A stretch of DNA of 64,000 nt from Fonsecaea monophora (GCF_001642475.1 NW_019173997.1:119938-183937); one strand, 5' to 3'; positions 23,246 through 33,747 are shown, counted from the stretch's first letter. Notes: generated by a model not told the origin, from the letters alone. Made by a program: numbers and translations.

Positions 23246-24025
23246 TCGACCAGAACCCTGACAAATCGACCAAATGAAGATCTGCATTCGATGCGCTGTT
23301 TGAGAGAGACTATGGGGTCGGAAAGAAGAACGAGCCCTTTTCTAGGAAATATGGTTGGATAGTGCCTCTTGTTTTCTTGTGACGAGCAAGGCGTTCCGGC
23401 GCTGGTTGTAACCTGTTTATCCTCCTCGTAGCATCGAGAGGGCTGTTGGCTGCCCTTGTGCTCACCCCCTGGAAGAGACACGACTCATACAGACTCTATC
23501 CATTCCTTGTTGGACACGAGGGACATTTACTTCTTGGCTGGGACACGACATAGTATTCTTGTATTTGGTATAACCTTTTTAATTGACGGAACAGATGGAA
23601 ACAAAGGCATTAATTGTAGGGAGCCTTTTCATTCTAGTGCAGTTCAATTGAGATGTCACTATAGAAGCCATGTAGCGAAGCTGAATCTATCTACCCACTC
23701 CCGTTTCTCTCTGTCTCTCTCTATACATATGCATCTATTATCGGTACTGATATCTATTCTAAAGGACGCTCATAGAGACACCTCTGACAGAACAAGGGAG
23801 AAAGGCTTACGAGATATTTCAGCGACTGAATGAATGGGCCAACGCCATGGTTTTTTGGTTGTTGTGGCTGCCGGAATACATATGTATATATACACACAAG
23901 CCTTGCCTCCTACACACTTTGTCGTTCTGGGGCGCAAAACTCTTCCCCCCTTTCCCCCCAAGTCTTTCCTTATCCATCCTTGCTTTCCGCGTCTATCAAC
24001 CTTACAGGGACGTCAAGGGAAAAAT
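23246..24025. other. Convergent intergenic region, no gene seen
   Basis: Shared 3' flank of the 1352-residue protein gene (plus) and the Mic60 gene (minus). T-rich with a CT-rich simple stretch near 23700-23735 and short TATATA runs; no coding signal. Confidence 0.55.
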
Positions 24026-26196
24026 TCATCCGACCCGCAAGCATTGCAGTCGAGCTTCTGTCTCGATGACATCAAGCGCCTGTCTGACCTCAAGCACCTT
24101 CCTCACGTCACTTAACCAATCCCGGCTCAAGACCTTCGCCCATCCTTGGAGGGAGTTCATTTCTCTTGCCGCACCATCGAGGTCGCCTTCTTCCAACATG
24201 GTTTCTGTTCTCGTGAGGATGCTCTCCACATCATCGCCTGTGGGTTGCCCATGCTTCTTGAAGAGCACGTTCGAGAGTACTAATGAGGCGGCGTGCGATG
24301 CGATGCCCGCATTCTCGGGGAGGAGTGATGCTTTTCTGACTTCGTGTGCCACGCGGCGGAAGCGGTCGATCAATTGCGGCTGCGAAGGGATACCCTTCTG
24401 GTATGAGGAAGGATTGATGGACGCAATGGCTGCGTCGACAATGGGATCACCGTCAGCACAGAGTTTGAGAGCAGCCAGTTCCCGCACGAAAGCGCGAGGC
24501 TTTGCATCTGAGGCAGCGCTTGCGTCGAGCGCAGATCGGACGGCATCCACAGCTACCTGCAACTTCTGGGTTGCGAGGTTGGAATCGATCACACCGTTCC
24601 AATTCGACGTAAGTTCTGTCAGATTGTCGATATTAGTACTGAGATCAGACAGCTTGCTCAATCTTCCTTGCCGCTCCGACTCCACCAGGTCTTTGATCTG
24701 AGCAACAAAGTCACGCTTCAGCTGGATGGCTTGCTCGGCGAGTTCATTCCTGAGTCTTTGTTCCGCGAGCTCAGCGCTCCGCTGAACCTCGGTCTTCACC
24801 TTCTCCTCGTAGAGCTGTGCGAGACGGGCTCTCTCAGTCTCGAATTCTTCACGATAGCGGGCGTCGTCCTCTGCCTGGGCGGTCTCAATCCTCTTCAGAA
24901 GTTGTTTGGCCCCTTCTTCAAACTCTCTATGTGCCTGGGCAATACGCTCCTCGGCAGCCTTGCGTTCTGCATCACGTAGTACGGTGATCTTGCTAGCAAC
25001 CTCTTCGAGAGATTCCTTCGCCTTGGCCATAGGAGCGGAGTACTTGTTGGCAGCATCGGCGGAATCTGAGTTCACGACAGTAATGAGATCATTAACGATC
25101 TTGACCAGCTCTTGTACCACGGGTTCGTCGGCGTTGGGTACCGTGACTGGAGAGATATGTGTGACTGGGGGAATGGCGGGTGGTCGCGAATCAGTTGCTG
25201 GGGCAGCCTCTGACAGCGGCGAGGATGTATCTTGTGCAGCTGCAGGTGTAGTTTCTGGTTTGCCATCTTGTTTTGACGCTGCACTCTTCTTCGCGGTATC
25301 AACCGAGACACTTCTCTCTTTGGGTGTTGCACCGTGTGGATCTTGTTTGGCATCAGTAGCGTCTTTTGGCGTCACCACTGGGTTTGCATCCAAGGCACTC
25401 ATATGCTTGCCCTTTTGTGTAACGTCGCTTCCCTTTTGTTCTGCGTCATCTACGGCTCGCCATGAGAGTCCGGACTTCTGGGGAATTGTGGTGACTTTGC
25501 TCTCCTCCAACCGTCCATCAGCACGAGGAGGCCTTGTGACGTTATGCCTGGCGTGCGGAAATCTTTTCTGGAATGACCTTTCCTCGAAATATAGGACAGC
25601 GTCCTCTCCGAAGGGAATGTATTCAGTGAAAAAATCGTGGAAGTTGTCATTCCTCAATGCATAGAAAACGGCTCCTCCGTACGAGATGGCACCTAAAGTA
25701 ATCAGGTAGAGTAGCAGGCGAAATCGGGAGAATCTTTTCCGCGGTGTCGGTGGCTTCTGAGGAGGGGGTGGAGGAGGCGGTTCAGCTGGACTGACGGACG
25801 CCGGTGTCGTGGGAGGAGCCGTCTGCGTCTTGGGCGGGCTTGGAGGCGCGAGCGGGACATTCTGAGGAGGAATGGTCGAGCTTGAAGAAGGTGAGGCTGG
25901 CGTGGCAGATGTTGAACTGGATGGTTGAGGAGCTGGACTTCCAGGCCCACCGGGTCCCAAGGGAACTTCTGTCTTGACCGGAACAGCGCCAGATTGACTG
26001 CCTGGCAGGAATGCCGGGTCAGAACTCAAGATCGAGTCCTTTCTGTCCGCAAATGCCCTCCTCTGTGAACCTGATGTTAGTCGCGCGAGCTCTCATCGCT
26101 TGACTTGGAAGAGACGAAGTGTACCTGAGACAAAGCAGCTTGGGCAAGCAATTGCCGACGCACAGAGGCGCCAACAGGCCTTGCTAACCGCAGCAT
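24026..26196 (-). CDS. MIC60: MICOS complex subunit Mic60 (mitofilin)
   Basis: Exons 26196-26125 and 26062-24026, intron 62 bases (GTACAC...TTCACAG), 702 residues. The continuous frame begins only at a TTG (26029); the first exon adds MLRLARPVGASVRRQLLAQA, an Arg-rich, acid-free mitochondrial presequence. A Pro/Ser/Thr-rich linker follows, then one membrane span (about 135-155, LLLYLITLGAISYGGAVFYAL), a disordered segment (about 200-320), a long Glu/Lys/Arg coiled coil (about 330-490) and the C-terminal mitofilin domain. Mic60 sits in the inner mitochondrial membrane facing the intermembrane space and organises crista junctions. Order and length are as expected for fungal Mic60. Confidence 0.95.
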
Positions 26197-26545
26197 TGTA
26201 GACTGCGCCGGCCTGTCCGGGCCTTTTTCGAAACGAGTGTAGAATACGGCGTTTGGTGATCGAATCTGTCGAAGTTTTATTGTGAAGCTCCCAATTGATC
26301 TCCGAAGCTCGGGTGCTGCCGCTTTTACAACGAAGATTGTTACGAATCACGTGATCATCACGTTCGTAGAGCCCCTTGATTGCAGCCTCGTAAATTTGTA
26401 CTGAGTGCAGGATGATGATGGTCGAGACTCGAATCAATGCTCCTCTATCTCCCCTTTTTTTTGGCTGCTGTATTCTAGGGCCTTAACGCCGCGCTAATAG
26501 TCACAACAATCATAAGCCACGAAGGGCAGTGCTGGGCGTACGGCC
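26197..26545. other. Spacer between Mic60 and Pescadillo genes
   Basis: Promoter of the Mic60 gene and 3' flank of the Pescadillo gene, both minus strand. A T-run lies near 26453-26462. No gene seen. Confidence 0.5.
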
Positions 26546-28576
26546 TCATCTTTTTCCAGCTTTTTCCAGCTTCCTTCGCTTTTTCCGCAGCTTCTCAGCT
26601 TCCTCATCACGTTTGTTGTTAGAGTATTGCATCTTCTCATACAGCTTGCGCTTCTTGTTACTCATCATCATCTTTTGTCGTTCAACTTCCTCCTCTTTCC
26701 GAGACCGTTCTGTCTGTCGAGCTCTGGTGTCCTTAGCCTTGGGGTCTGCTCCATTCATGTTCGATTTGACAGGTCGTCCTGCTGCTTCTGCTTCCAGTTC
26801 CTTCTGGTGTTCAGCATCCTCGTCTAGCTCTGAGTCTTGTGAGATAGCATCATCGAAGCCACCGAAAGTATCTGCCTCGTCTTCTTTCTCTTCCTCTTCC
26901 GATTCGTCATCTGAGGGTGCGACATCCATATCATGCGCATCGATATCATCGTCCTTATCTTTATCGTTATCATCGTCCTTTTCCTCAGCTTCTTGTCCCT
27001 CAACGGCTTGCTGAGTAGTCTCTTCTTGCCCTTCTTCATCTTCACTCTCATCAATTGCGGCTGCATCAGCCTCACCTTCAGGCTCCTGCTCTTCCAAGGT
27101 CGCTCTTGGATCATATTGGCCACCAGTGGGCTTGACCCATGGGCTTAAATGAGGAGGTAGCGTCTCTCCAGGCGCATATACGTCGGTGCGCAGCAATTTA
27201 CCCTCGTTGACACAATCCCATATCCATTGCGGTTGGACATAGATTCTTCCGGGCATGATGTATCCAGGTTTGACAGTCTGAAGACTTTGATCTTTCGAGC
27301 CTTCTTGACCCTGCGCTGATGAAAGTGATTGTGACGGTGCAGGCCTGTCCACGATTTGATGCGTGATCCGAGGATCTCTCTCGTCATGGGTAAACGCGCC
27401 TTCACCTAGTACGGCATCCCAACCCACGCGTTTGCAGCCAAATGCTCTCAGCAAGAACTCAATGGGATGACGAGGAGCTTCGCGGGAAATGAAAAACGTG
27501 AACTCCGAGAACAGGTGTGCGGCTTCGTCGGCAGTCAAATCAGGCTGCGGCAGGATGTCTCCTTCTGGTGCCGCAGGAATGAATGTATCAATAGCATCAG
27601 TCTGTGCTTGCTCTTCGGCGGGCTCATCCTGCTTCACGTCTTCTTGAGCCGAGTTCTCTTGGGCAATCTTGTTTATTTGAGCCTGAATAGCTTTTGTGTT
27701 GTTATGTTGTGCATGATCATTGTCCAATTGTTTGTGTTCGTCCTGTTGATCGATGCCTCCACCAATCCCGCGCCCTTCCAGAGTGAAAGCGGCCAGCTCT
27801 GCTCCTCGCTCGTCGGACACGACGTCGAACTTTGGGGGATACACAAGGCCGATTGACGTATAGAGCCTGTAGTTGACAAAGCCCAGAAGGGTGCAATAAA
27901 ATTCCACAAAGGTACCCATAATCCGGTAGTCCACATCCTGGGTTACCCGTTGTACAAATTTATACGGCACTAACCACATTATATCCTGACCTTGGATCGT
28001 CGCTTGGTAGTAGATACCTTTGATGGACAAGAAGGATTTTCGTAAGGAGTTAGTGGCGATTAGGTAGTGTTCAAACTCGTGGCAGAGGCGTTGACAGCGC
28101 GCAATGACCTTGGCAGGCACCTCGGTGGTCGAAGGGAGGTTGGCGAACAAAGACAGCAATGACAGCGCATCGTCCAGGTCTCGGAGAGCGTCCACGAAGG
28201 TAGGGTACCGTTCTCGCACGATGTGATCCAACTTTATTTTTGGCATGCCATACTTCTCCAGCCGAACCGCATCTTGCACTTCATTGCGACCCAGAGATCT
28301 GGCAATCTTCTTCTCGAGGGCTTTTTGTTCACGGAACTTGGCCAGCAACGGTTCGTGTAAGAGGTATTGGATGTCTTTGGTGTAGTAGAAAGTGGTCGAG
28401 TGAGTGGCCGATTTGCTCGCCTTTTTAATATTTCGGGGTTCGCGAGGGTAGATGCCCTTGAAGATACAAAGCCGTCGAAAATCAGGAAGCGATATCTGCA
28501 GTTTGCGTACAGCTTGTGTTCGAGTAATGTAGTTCTTCGCCTGGCCGGACTGGCCCTTTTTCTTTTGCTTCGCCAT
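26546..28576 (-). CDS. NOP7: Pescadillo homologue (Nop7), ribosome biogenesis
   Basis: Single exon, 676 residues. The open frame runs upstream to 28741, but the start chosen is the ATG at 28576, because the conserved Pescadillo N terminus begins there (MAKQKKKGQSGQAKNYITR, then LPDFRRLCIFKGIYPREP). The N-terminal Pescadillo domain covers about 1-280, and a BRCT domain about 345-475 includes FTFFISREAPRHPIEFLLRA and YVQPQWIWDCVNEGK. The C-terminal ~200 residues are strongly acidic, then basic (KKRKLYEKMQ...LRKKRRKLEKAGKR), typical of the family. In yeast Nop7 forms the PeBoW-type complex with Erb1 and Ytm1 for 60S subunit assembly in the nucleolus. It is divergent from the PIG-U gene across 293 bases. 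Confidence 0.96.
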   Translation of the reverse strand: MAKQKKKGQSGQAKNYITRTQAVRKLQISLPDFRRLCIFKGIYPREPRNIKKASKSATHSTTFYYTKDIQYLLHEPLLAKFREQKALEKKIARSLGRNEVQDAVRLEKYGMPKIKLDHIVRERYPTFVDALRDLDDALSLLSLFANLPSTTEVPAKVIARCQRLCHEFEHYLIATNSLRKSFLSIKGIYYQATIQGQDIMWLVPYKFVQRVTQDVDYRIMGTFVEFYCTLLGFVNYRLYTSIGLVYPPKFDVVSDERGAELAAFTLEGRGIGGGIDQQDEHKQLDNDHAQHNNTKAIQAQINKIAQENSAQEDVKQDEPAEEQAQTDAIDTFIPAAPEGDILPQPDLTADEAAHLFSEFTFFISREAPRHPIEFLLRAFGCKRVGWDAVLGEGAFTHDERDPRITHQIVDRPAPSQSLSSAQGQEGSKDQSLQTVKPGYIMPGRIYVQPQWIWDCVNEGKLLRTDVYAPGETLPPHLSPWVKPTGGQYDPRATLEEQEPEGEADAAAIDESEDEEGQEETTQQAVEGQEAEEKDDDNDKDKDDDIDAHDMDVAPSDDESEEEEKEDEADTFGGFDDAISQDSELDEDAEHQKELEAEAAGRPVKSNMNGADPKAKDTRARQTERSRKEEEVERQKMMMSNKKRKLYEKMQYSNNKRDEEAEKLRKKRRKLEKAGKR

Positions 28577-28869
28577 CTTGGAGTCTTGCAAGGAGGACGA
28601 CTGGTATTTGCAAAGGTGTAGGGCGCAGAGATTGAGCGCACTTCTGAGGCCGCATGAAGGAAAAAAAGTTCGAAGATGTGGAGAGAAAGAAGAGACAATG
28701 CCGCAGTTTTGCCGAGATCCACCCATGCAGGCTGCGGCCACTTGGTAACTTCACACCAGCCTCGACCTCCTTTTGAAATCTCCTGTCCACAACATATCAA
28801 GCCAACAAGCCTGCAGGCGACAGCCATCTGGCCAATGTGGTCTACAAGTGAGCGCACGTTATAACAACA
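28577..28869. promoter_or_regulatory. Shared divergent promoter region, Pescadillo / PIG-U
   Basis: The two ATGs face away from each other across 293 bases, so both core promoters must lie here or overlap the neighbouring leader. No TATA box is evident, as usual for housekeeping promoters. Limits are set by the start codons, not by a mapped transcript start. Confidence 0.55.
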
Positions 28870-30129
28870 ATGGCAATATCGCTGGACCGCAAGACGGTCG
28901 CGATATACGCCGGCGCGATTGTGCTACGCCTCGTCATTTTCCTCGCTTTTCCTGACATTCCCGATTTTTTGACCGCGAGAGTAGAAATATCGACTCCAAT
29001 CTCGAGCTTTCAAAGACTCCAAGAAGGCCTCTTTCTTTATCAACATGGACTATCACCTTACGATGGTGGTGTCTTTCACCAAGCGCCGCTACTGCTGGTC
29101 ATCTTCGAGATCCTGCCGCCGATGCTGGTCTTTGTCGGTCTGGATGTCCTAAACGCAGCATCCCTACATGTTATTGCGGACGATCTCCGAATTCCCACCT
29201 CTCGCTTTCACCAGTTGGATGGCTCCCTGATCGCTGCGGCTTATCTCTTTAACCCTTTTACCATCTTGTCGTGTTTGGGCAGGAGCACCAGCATATTTAC
29301 GAATGCTGCCATTATCCAAGCTGTCTTCAACGCTCAGTCAGGAAATGCAATCCGCGCCATGTTCGCGCTTGCGATTGGGACCTATTTGTCAATGTATCCG
29401 GCTTTACTTCTGCCACCGACCCTGCTCATGATCCATAAGAACAATCGATCTAGGTCTCTGGCTGCGTCAATCGTTTCCTATGCCGCAGGGCTCGCTGCAC
29501 TCCTAGCCACGACACCCATCTTAACCAGTGGATTCTGGAATTTCTTGGCCTCGTGCTACGGCGTCCAAATAACGGTCCCTGACCTGACTCCCAACGTTGG
29601 GCTGTGGTGGTACTTCTTCATCGAGATATTCGATTCTTTCCGGGATTTTTTCATCGGCGTTTTCTGGTTGCACTTGGTGGGATATGTAGGAGGCATGACT
29701 CTTCGACTCCAAAGCCAGCCTCTTTTCGTCATCACCAGCCTGCTGGGCTTGTTCGCCATCTTCAAGCCATACCCGAGCATCGCGGACGTCTCGCTGTATC
29801 TCGGATTTTTATCAATGTATCAACATGTGCTTCCCTGTAAGTTGTGTCCCCAACGACCCCAACACCCGGAGGTCTCGCTGACAATCACAGTAACTCGATA
29901 CACCTTCATCGCTGCATCTGTGCTGCTGTATTCGACCCTGTTGGGCCCTGCCTTTCACCATTTGTGGATTTACGCCGGCTCTGGCAATGCCAACTTTTTC
30001 TATGCCATCACACTGGTTTGGAGTTTGGGGTTAACCATCCTCGTTGGAGACACCTTGTTCGCTGTTATGCGCGACGAATGGGAGATGGAGAGGCCCGAAA
30101 TGAAGGGTAAAAGTGTACGCCAGATATGA
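28870..30129 (+). CDS. GAB1: GPI transamidase subunit PIG-U / Gab1 (Cdc91)
   Basis: Exons 28870-29836 and 29891-30129, 401 residues. The 54-base intron (GTAAGT...AATCACAG) is a multiple of three and contains no in-frame stop, so a naive frame reads through it and inserts 18 foreign residues (CKLCPQRPQHPEVSLTIT region). Removing it restores the join HVLPLTRYTFIAAS, matching the hydrophobic family pattern. The protein is highly hydrophobic with many membrane spans. Family marks include RVEISTPISSFQRLQEGLFL near the N terminus, SPYDGGVFHQAPLLL, FNPFTILSCLGRSTS and a short charged tail. PIG-U is an ER-membrane subunit of the complex that attaches GPI anchors to proteins, possibly contacting the lipid. 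It may thus process the GPI signal of the sugar dehydrogenase nearby, though this needs no linkage. Confidence 0.93.
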   Translation: MAISLDRKTVAIYAGAIVLRLVIFLAFPDIPDFLTARVEISTPISSFQRLQEGLFLYQHGLSPYDGGVFHQAPLLLVIFEILPPMLVFVGLDVLNAASLHVIADDLRIPTSRFHQLDGSLIAAAYLFNPFTILSCLGRSTSIFTNAAIIQAVFNAQSGNAIRAMFALAIGTYLSMYPALLLPPTLLMIHKNNRSRSLAASIVSYAAGLAALLATTPILTSGFWNFLASCYGVQITVPDLTPNVGLWWYFFIEIFDSFRDFFIGVFWLHLVGYVGGMTLRLQSQPLFVITSLLGLFAIFKPYPSIADVSLYLGFLSMYQHVLPCKLCPQRPQHPEVSLTITVTRYTFIAASVLLYSTLLGPAFHHLWIYAGSGNANFFYAITLVWSLGLTILVGDTLFAVMRDEWEMERPEMKGKSVRQI

Positions 30130-30150
30130 AAAAGCTCTCGAAGGGGATTA

Positions 30151-30831
30151 TCATTTCACTGGCTTCGAGAGGATGATATGACTCGGTTCTTTGACGGTAC
30201 CATTTCTTAGCCTGCGTGGACTGGGAGAGAAGTCGTCTTCTTCATAACCTAGTTGCGTATACCAGGCGACAGCTCGTCGATTGGCCCTGAAGACAGTCAA
30301 CATGATTTTGGTTATGCCAACGTTCTGACCAACGATCTCGGCGATCTTCATGAGTTTCTTTCCCAATCCTCTACCCTGCCATTCAGGAGTGAAATGGATC
30401 TCGTAGATATAGAGGACCTCGTAACCATCCTCATATGTGATCATGAAGGAGATGAAGCCGGCCAGACAAGAGGTGCCGTGGATTAGAACAATGTATTTCA
30501 GGTCTGGCAACTTCATCTCCCTTCTCTTCTTGGACGGCGACCACTTTACCTCCGAGTTCTGGTAGTCCTGCGCACTGGTCTCCTCGACTAACTTCAGGCA
30601 TGCGTCCAACCATCGACTGGGTAGGTTGGCGGCGTCCACTTCCAGCCTCGACAACTCCACTCCAGGCTGACAGCCCCCCAATTCGGTCAAGAGTTCCCGT
30701 GGAGCATATTTTGCGAAGAAATCGGTACCTGTCAGAGCATTCACTGTCTCCACGAGCTTCCCTTCCGCCATCGCCCGACGTTGTGACTTGCTTCTTGAGA
30801 TCTGTGGTATCGGGTCCCGCGAATCTGTCAT
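30151..30831 (-). CDS. NAT4: Histone N-terminal acetyltransferase NatD (Nat4/Naa40)
   Basis: Single exon, 226 residues. The open frame extends upstream to a TTG (30906), but the first ATG is at 30831 (MTDSRDPIPQISRSKSQRRA). The GNAT fold covers about 95-225: the core strand YIYEIHFTPEWQGRGLGKKL contains the Q-G-R-G-L-G acetyl-CoA loop, followed by IMLTVFRANRRAVAWYTQLG and a C-terminal EPSHIILSKPV strand. The spacing fits Naa40/Nat4, which acetylates the N termini of histones H4 and H2A in nucleus and cytosol. It converges with the PIG-U gene, with only 21 bases between stops, so the two mRNAs almost certainly overlap at their 3' ends. It is divergent from the SSADH gene. Confidence 0.9.
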   Translation of the reverse strand: MTDSRDPIPQISRSKSQRRAMAEGKLVETVNALTGTDFFAKYAPRELLTELGGCQPGVELSRLEVDAANLPSRWLDACLKLVEETSAQDYQNSEVKWSPSKKRREMKLPDLKYIVLIHGTSCLAGFISFMITYEDGYEVLYIYEIHFTPEWQGRGLGKKLMKIAEIVGQNVGITKIMLTVFRANRRAVAWYTQLGYEEDDFSPSPRRLRNGTVKEPSHIILSKPVK

Positions 30832-31329
30832 ATTGGGAGTGGCTCGTGGCGCTGATTTGTAAATAGCGCTGGCTGGCTCTACAAGTAGGTGGTAGTTCAG
30901 AAACAATCTCCGAAAAAATATCGTAGCGCTCGCAGGCTGGCTGGTGCGCCGTAGTAAAGACGCACACGACGGACTTGTATCCGAGCCACGCTGTGATATC
31001 TTGGCGCTCTTGGCACAATCAGCAACGTGTCACGTCCCTGCACGTCTCTATGCTTCGCCGTATTAGCATGACATCACGCAGATCTCCGCACATATTTTGA
31101 GCTTCTTAAGCTTCGTTCGCGGGAAGTAATTGTGATATACGATCTCAGGCCAGTCAAACGCCCTTCGACTCTTGCCTGAAGTGGACACCATTGTTAGCAT
31201 TTCCAATGCGACTGCGGCTCATTTCATTGGTCATGACTTAATTGAGGAGGCCAAGGAGTATCCCACGACGAATACTAGGGCAGATTCCCCTCTTCCATCC
31301 TCGCTGCACCCAACCTTCTTTCTCTCACA
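30832..31329. promoter_or_regulatory. Divergent promoter region, NatD / SSADH
   Basis: 498 bases between the two divergent start codons. No clear TATA box in the expected position for either gene. An open frame on the minus strand (30431-31018) reaches into it but is a shadow of the NatD gene. Confidence 0.5.
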
Positions 31330-32931
31330 ATGGCGTCCTTATATATACGTCTGCTGCTGTCGTCTTCGCGACCTCGTCTGCCTTCGTCCTTAACACGAAC
31401 AGTCCATCCTTCGTATCGAATAGTGTCCTCTGCCAAAATGCACTCCTCTCCCAAACTTAAAGACCCCTCCCTCCTCATCTCTCAAGCCTACATCAACGGC
31501 GAATTCGTCGACGCCACCTCGTCCGAGACTTTTGACGTCGTCGACCCTGGCTCCGGCAAGAAGATAGGGTCATGTGCTGAGCTTAACACCGAAGATACCA
31601 ACAAGGCCATTGCCGCGGCGGAGAATGCATTCGCTTCCTTTCGCAAGACCCTCCCTCGAGAGCGAGCGACAATGCTGCGAAATTGGTATAACTTGATGAT
31701 GGAGAATGCTGACGACCTGGCCACGCTGATCACTTGGGAGAATGGCAAGCCCTTCAACGACGCCAAGGGCGAGGTGGTGTATGCCGCCAACTTCTTCCAA
31801 TGGTTCAGCGAAGAAGCGCCTCGCATTTATGGAGATACCATTGGGGCCACTGTCCCGGGAAATCGAATCATGACGTGGAAACAGCCCGTTGGTGTCTGCG
31901 GTCTGATTACACCTTGGAACTTTCCAGCCGCAATGATCACACGAAAGATCGGCCCAGCCCTTGCGGCCGGATGTACCGTAGTTGCGAAGTCCCCGGGAGA
32001 GACTCCCTACACAGCCAATGCCCTGGCCGAACTGTCCCGACGAGCAGGTATCCCTCCTGGAGTCGTCAACGTCGTCACCGCCATGAAAAATACAGCCGAA
32101 GTCGGTGCGGTTCTCACTACCGACCCCCGTGTCAAGAAAGTATCATTTACGGGATCCACCAATGTGGGTAAACTTCTCATGAAACAGTCCTCTTCCACTC
32201 TGAAAAAGCTGTCATTTGAACTCGGGGGTAACGCCCCCTTTATCGTCTTTGACGATGCCCCTGACCTAGACGCCGCAGTCGCCGGAGCGATCGCGTGTAA
32301 GTTCCGGTCGTCGGGCCAGACGTGCGTGTGCGCCAATCGGATCTACGTGCAAGAAGGCATTTATGACGCCTTTGCGCAGAAATTCACGGAGAAGGTCAAG
32401 AACTTCAAGGTCGGGTACGGATTCGACGATGGTGTGACTCACGGCCCTGTCATTCACGACCGTGCAGTCGCCAAAGTGGAATCTCACGTGCAAGACGCGA
32501 CGAAGAAAGGCGGCAAGATCCTCTGCGGCGGGAACAAATTGCCCGATTTGGGTTCCAACTTTTATGCGCCGACGGTCATCGCCGGCGCAACGAACGACAT
32601 GGCGATCGCCCAAGAAGAGACATTCGGCCCCGTCGCCGGGCTGTTTCCATTCAAGACGGAGAAGGAAGTTGTCACGCTCGCCAACGACACCGAGGTGGGC
32701 TTGGCGGGATACTTCTTTTCCCGCGACGTTGGACGCATCTACCGTGTCGCCGAGGCGTTGGAGGTGGGTATGATTGGCGTCAACACCGGGCTAATCTCCG
32801 ACGGCGCCTCTCCTTTCGGGGGCGTGAAACAGAGCGGGTTCGGAAGGGAAGGCAGCAAATACGGCGTTGATGAGTATCTGGTCATTAAAAGCGTGACGAT
32901 TGGAGGAATCAGCAATGACCTACAAGGCTGA
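31330..32931 (+). CDS. UGA2: Succinate-semialdehyde dehydrogenase (NAD(P)+)
   Basis: Single exon, 533 residues from the ATG at 31330. The aldehyde dehydrogenase fold is complete: TPWNFPAAMITRKIGPALAAG, the cofactor strand with VSFTGSTNVGK, catalytic base Glu297 in ELGGNAPFIVFDDA and nucleophile Cys332 in SSGQTCVCANRIYVQ, then EETFGPVAGLFPF. These forms, with the Cys-Val-Cys pair, mark the GabD/Uga2 group, which oxidises succinate semialdehyde to succinate in the GABA shunt. The first 36 residues carry five Arg, one Lys and no Asp or Glu, like a mitochondrial presequence. A second ATG in good context follows at residue 37 (31438), just before the conserved catalytic fold, so a cytosolic form is also possible. 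The symbol is by analogy with yeast Uga2. Confidence 0.93.
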   Translation: MASLYIRLLLSSSRPRLPSSLTRTVHPSYRIVSSAKMHSSPKLKDPSLLISQAYINGEFVDATSSETFDVVDPGSGKKIGSCAELNTEDTNKAIAAAENAFASFRKTLPRERATMLRNWYNLMMENADDLATLITWENGKPFNDAKGEVVYAANFFQWFSEEAPRIYGDTIGATVPGNRIMTWKQPVGVCGLITPWNFPAAMITRKIGPALAAGCTVVAKSPGETPYTANALAELSRRAGIPPGVVNVVTAMKNTAEVGAVLTTDPRVKKVSFTGSTNVGKLLMKQSSSTLKKLSFELGGNAPFIVFDDAPDLDAAVAGAIACKFRSSGQTCVCANRIYVQEGIYDAFAQKFTEKVKNFKVGYGFDDGVTHGPVIHDRAVAKVESHVQDATKKGGKILCGGNKLPDLGSNFYAPTVIAGATNDMAIAQEETFGPVAGLFPFKTEKEVVTLANDTEVGLAGYFFSRDVGRIYRVAEALEVGMIGVNTGLISDGASPFGGVKQSGFGREGSKYGVDEYLVIKSVTIGGISNDLQG

Positions 32932-33747
32932 GTGGGGAGGGTGACTTCGAAGGGGGAAAAGAGAAACTGAAAGGAGAGCATGAAGAGCACAACAGCAGTT
33001 GTGCGAGGATACCCATATCAAGATCAAGATTACTGGGGCGACTTTCAAGGTTGAGGTTATCGACCCGCGTCGCGCGCCTCTTACGTTACAGTGTTTTTGT
33101 ACAACAGGGAAAATCAGGCACCATTCTTGGGGATCGATGTTCACAGTCTGGTGGACTTGATTGTGTCGCGTTCGTGGCCGGTGGCGCCAACGTGAGCGGA
33201 CAAAGCCAGAAAAGATACCGGTGCGAAGTGCAATGTCCAGTGTGTAACTCTCCAGCGACGAGGAGGAGGACGAGGTTCATATGAAAAGTACCTATTTAGT
33301 CACTCTGAGATATCATCTTGGCGGGAACCACGATCCCATGATCTTATGCATGTATGTATGTCCTCTTTCCCCCATATTCATCCAGGCCTTATGCCATAGT
33401 ATAGCATGGCATGATACAATGTGATACATGCTCAGATCGACGATGATAACAGCATTCCATAGGATTTCAGCGTCCCCTGACTCTTGAACTCTTTGGTTCA
33501 GTTGAGCCATATTGTCAGCACAATGACAGAAGAGTCAGAGATTTCATATTCACTATCCTGAGACACTTCGAAATTCGGTTTACTCGCCACGGTTTACGAA
33601 CTTCGGTTTTAATTCTTACGCTACTTTAAATGAGAACCGTCCTGTGTATCAGCCTTCCTTACGAACCATTCCCTTTGATGTCACAATTCAACTATTCGCG
33701 ACGCCAAAGCCACAACATTGACGCCGCCTGCTGGAGCCGTCACCGAG
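32932..33747. other. Intergenic region, no gene seen
   Basis: 3' flank of the SSADH gene and 5' flank of the GTPase gene. ORFs here are short and lack motifs. AT-rich near 33530-33640, before the GTPase start. Confidence 0.5.

Noticed and set aside
24668..25664. Long plus-strand frames (103 and 252 residues) opposite the Mic60 gene
   Set aside because: They are antisense shadows of the Mic60 coding sequence; their Ser/Ala-rich composition mirrors its codons.
28577..28741. 55-residue upstream extension of the Pescadillo frame
   Set aside because: The conserved Pescadillo N terminus begins at the ATG at 28576; the extension would take most of the divergent promoter.
30832..31018. Minus-strand frame overlapping the NatD 5' end
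   Set aside because: Different frame from NatD, which has the GNAT motifs; this is a shadow extending into the promoter.
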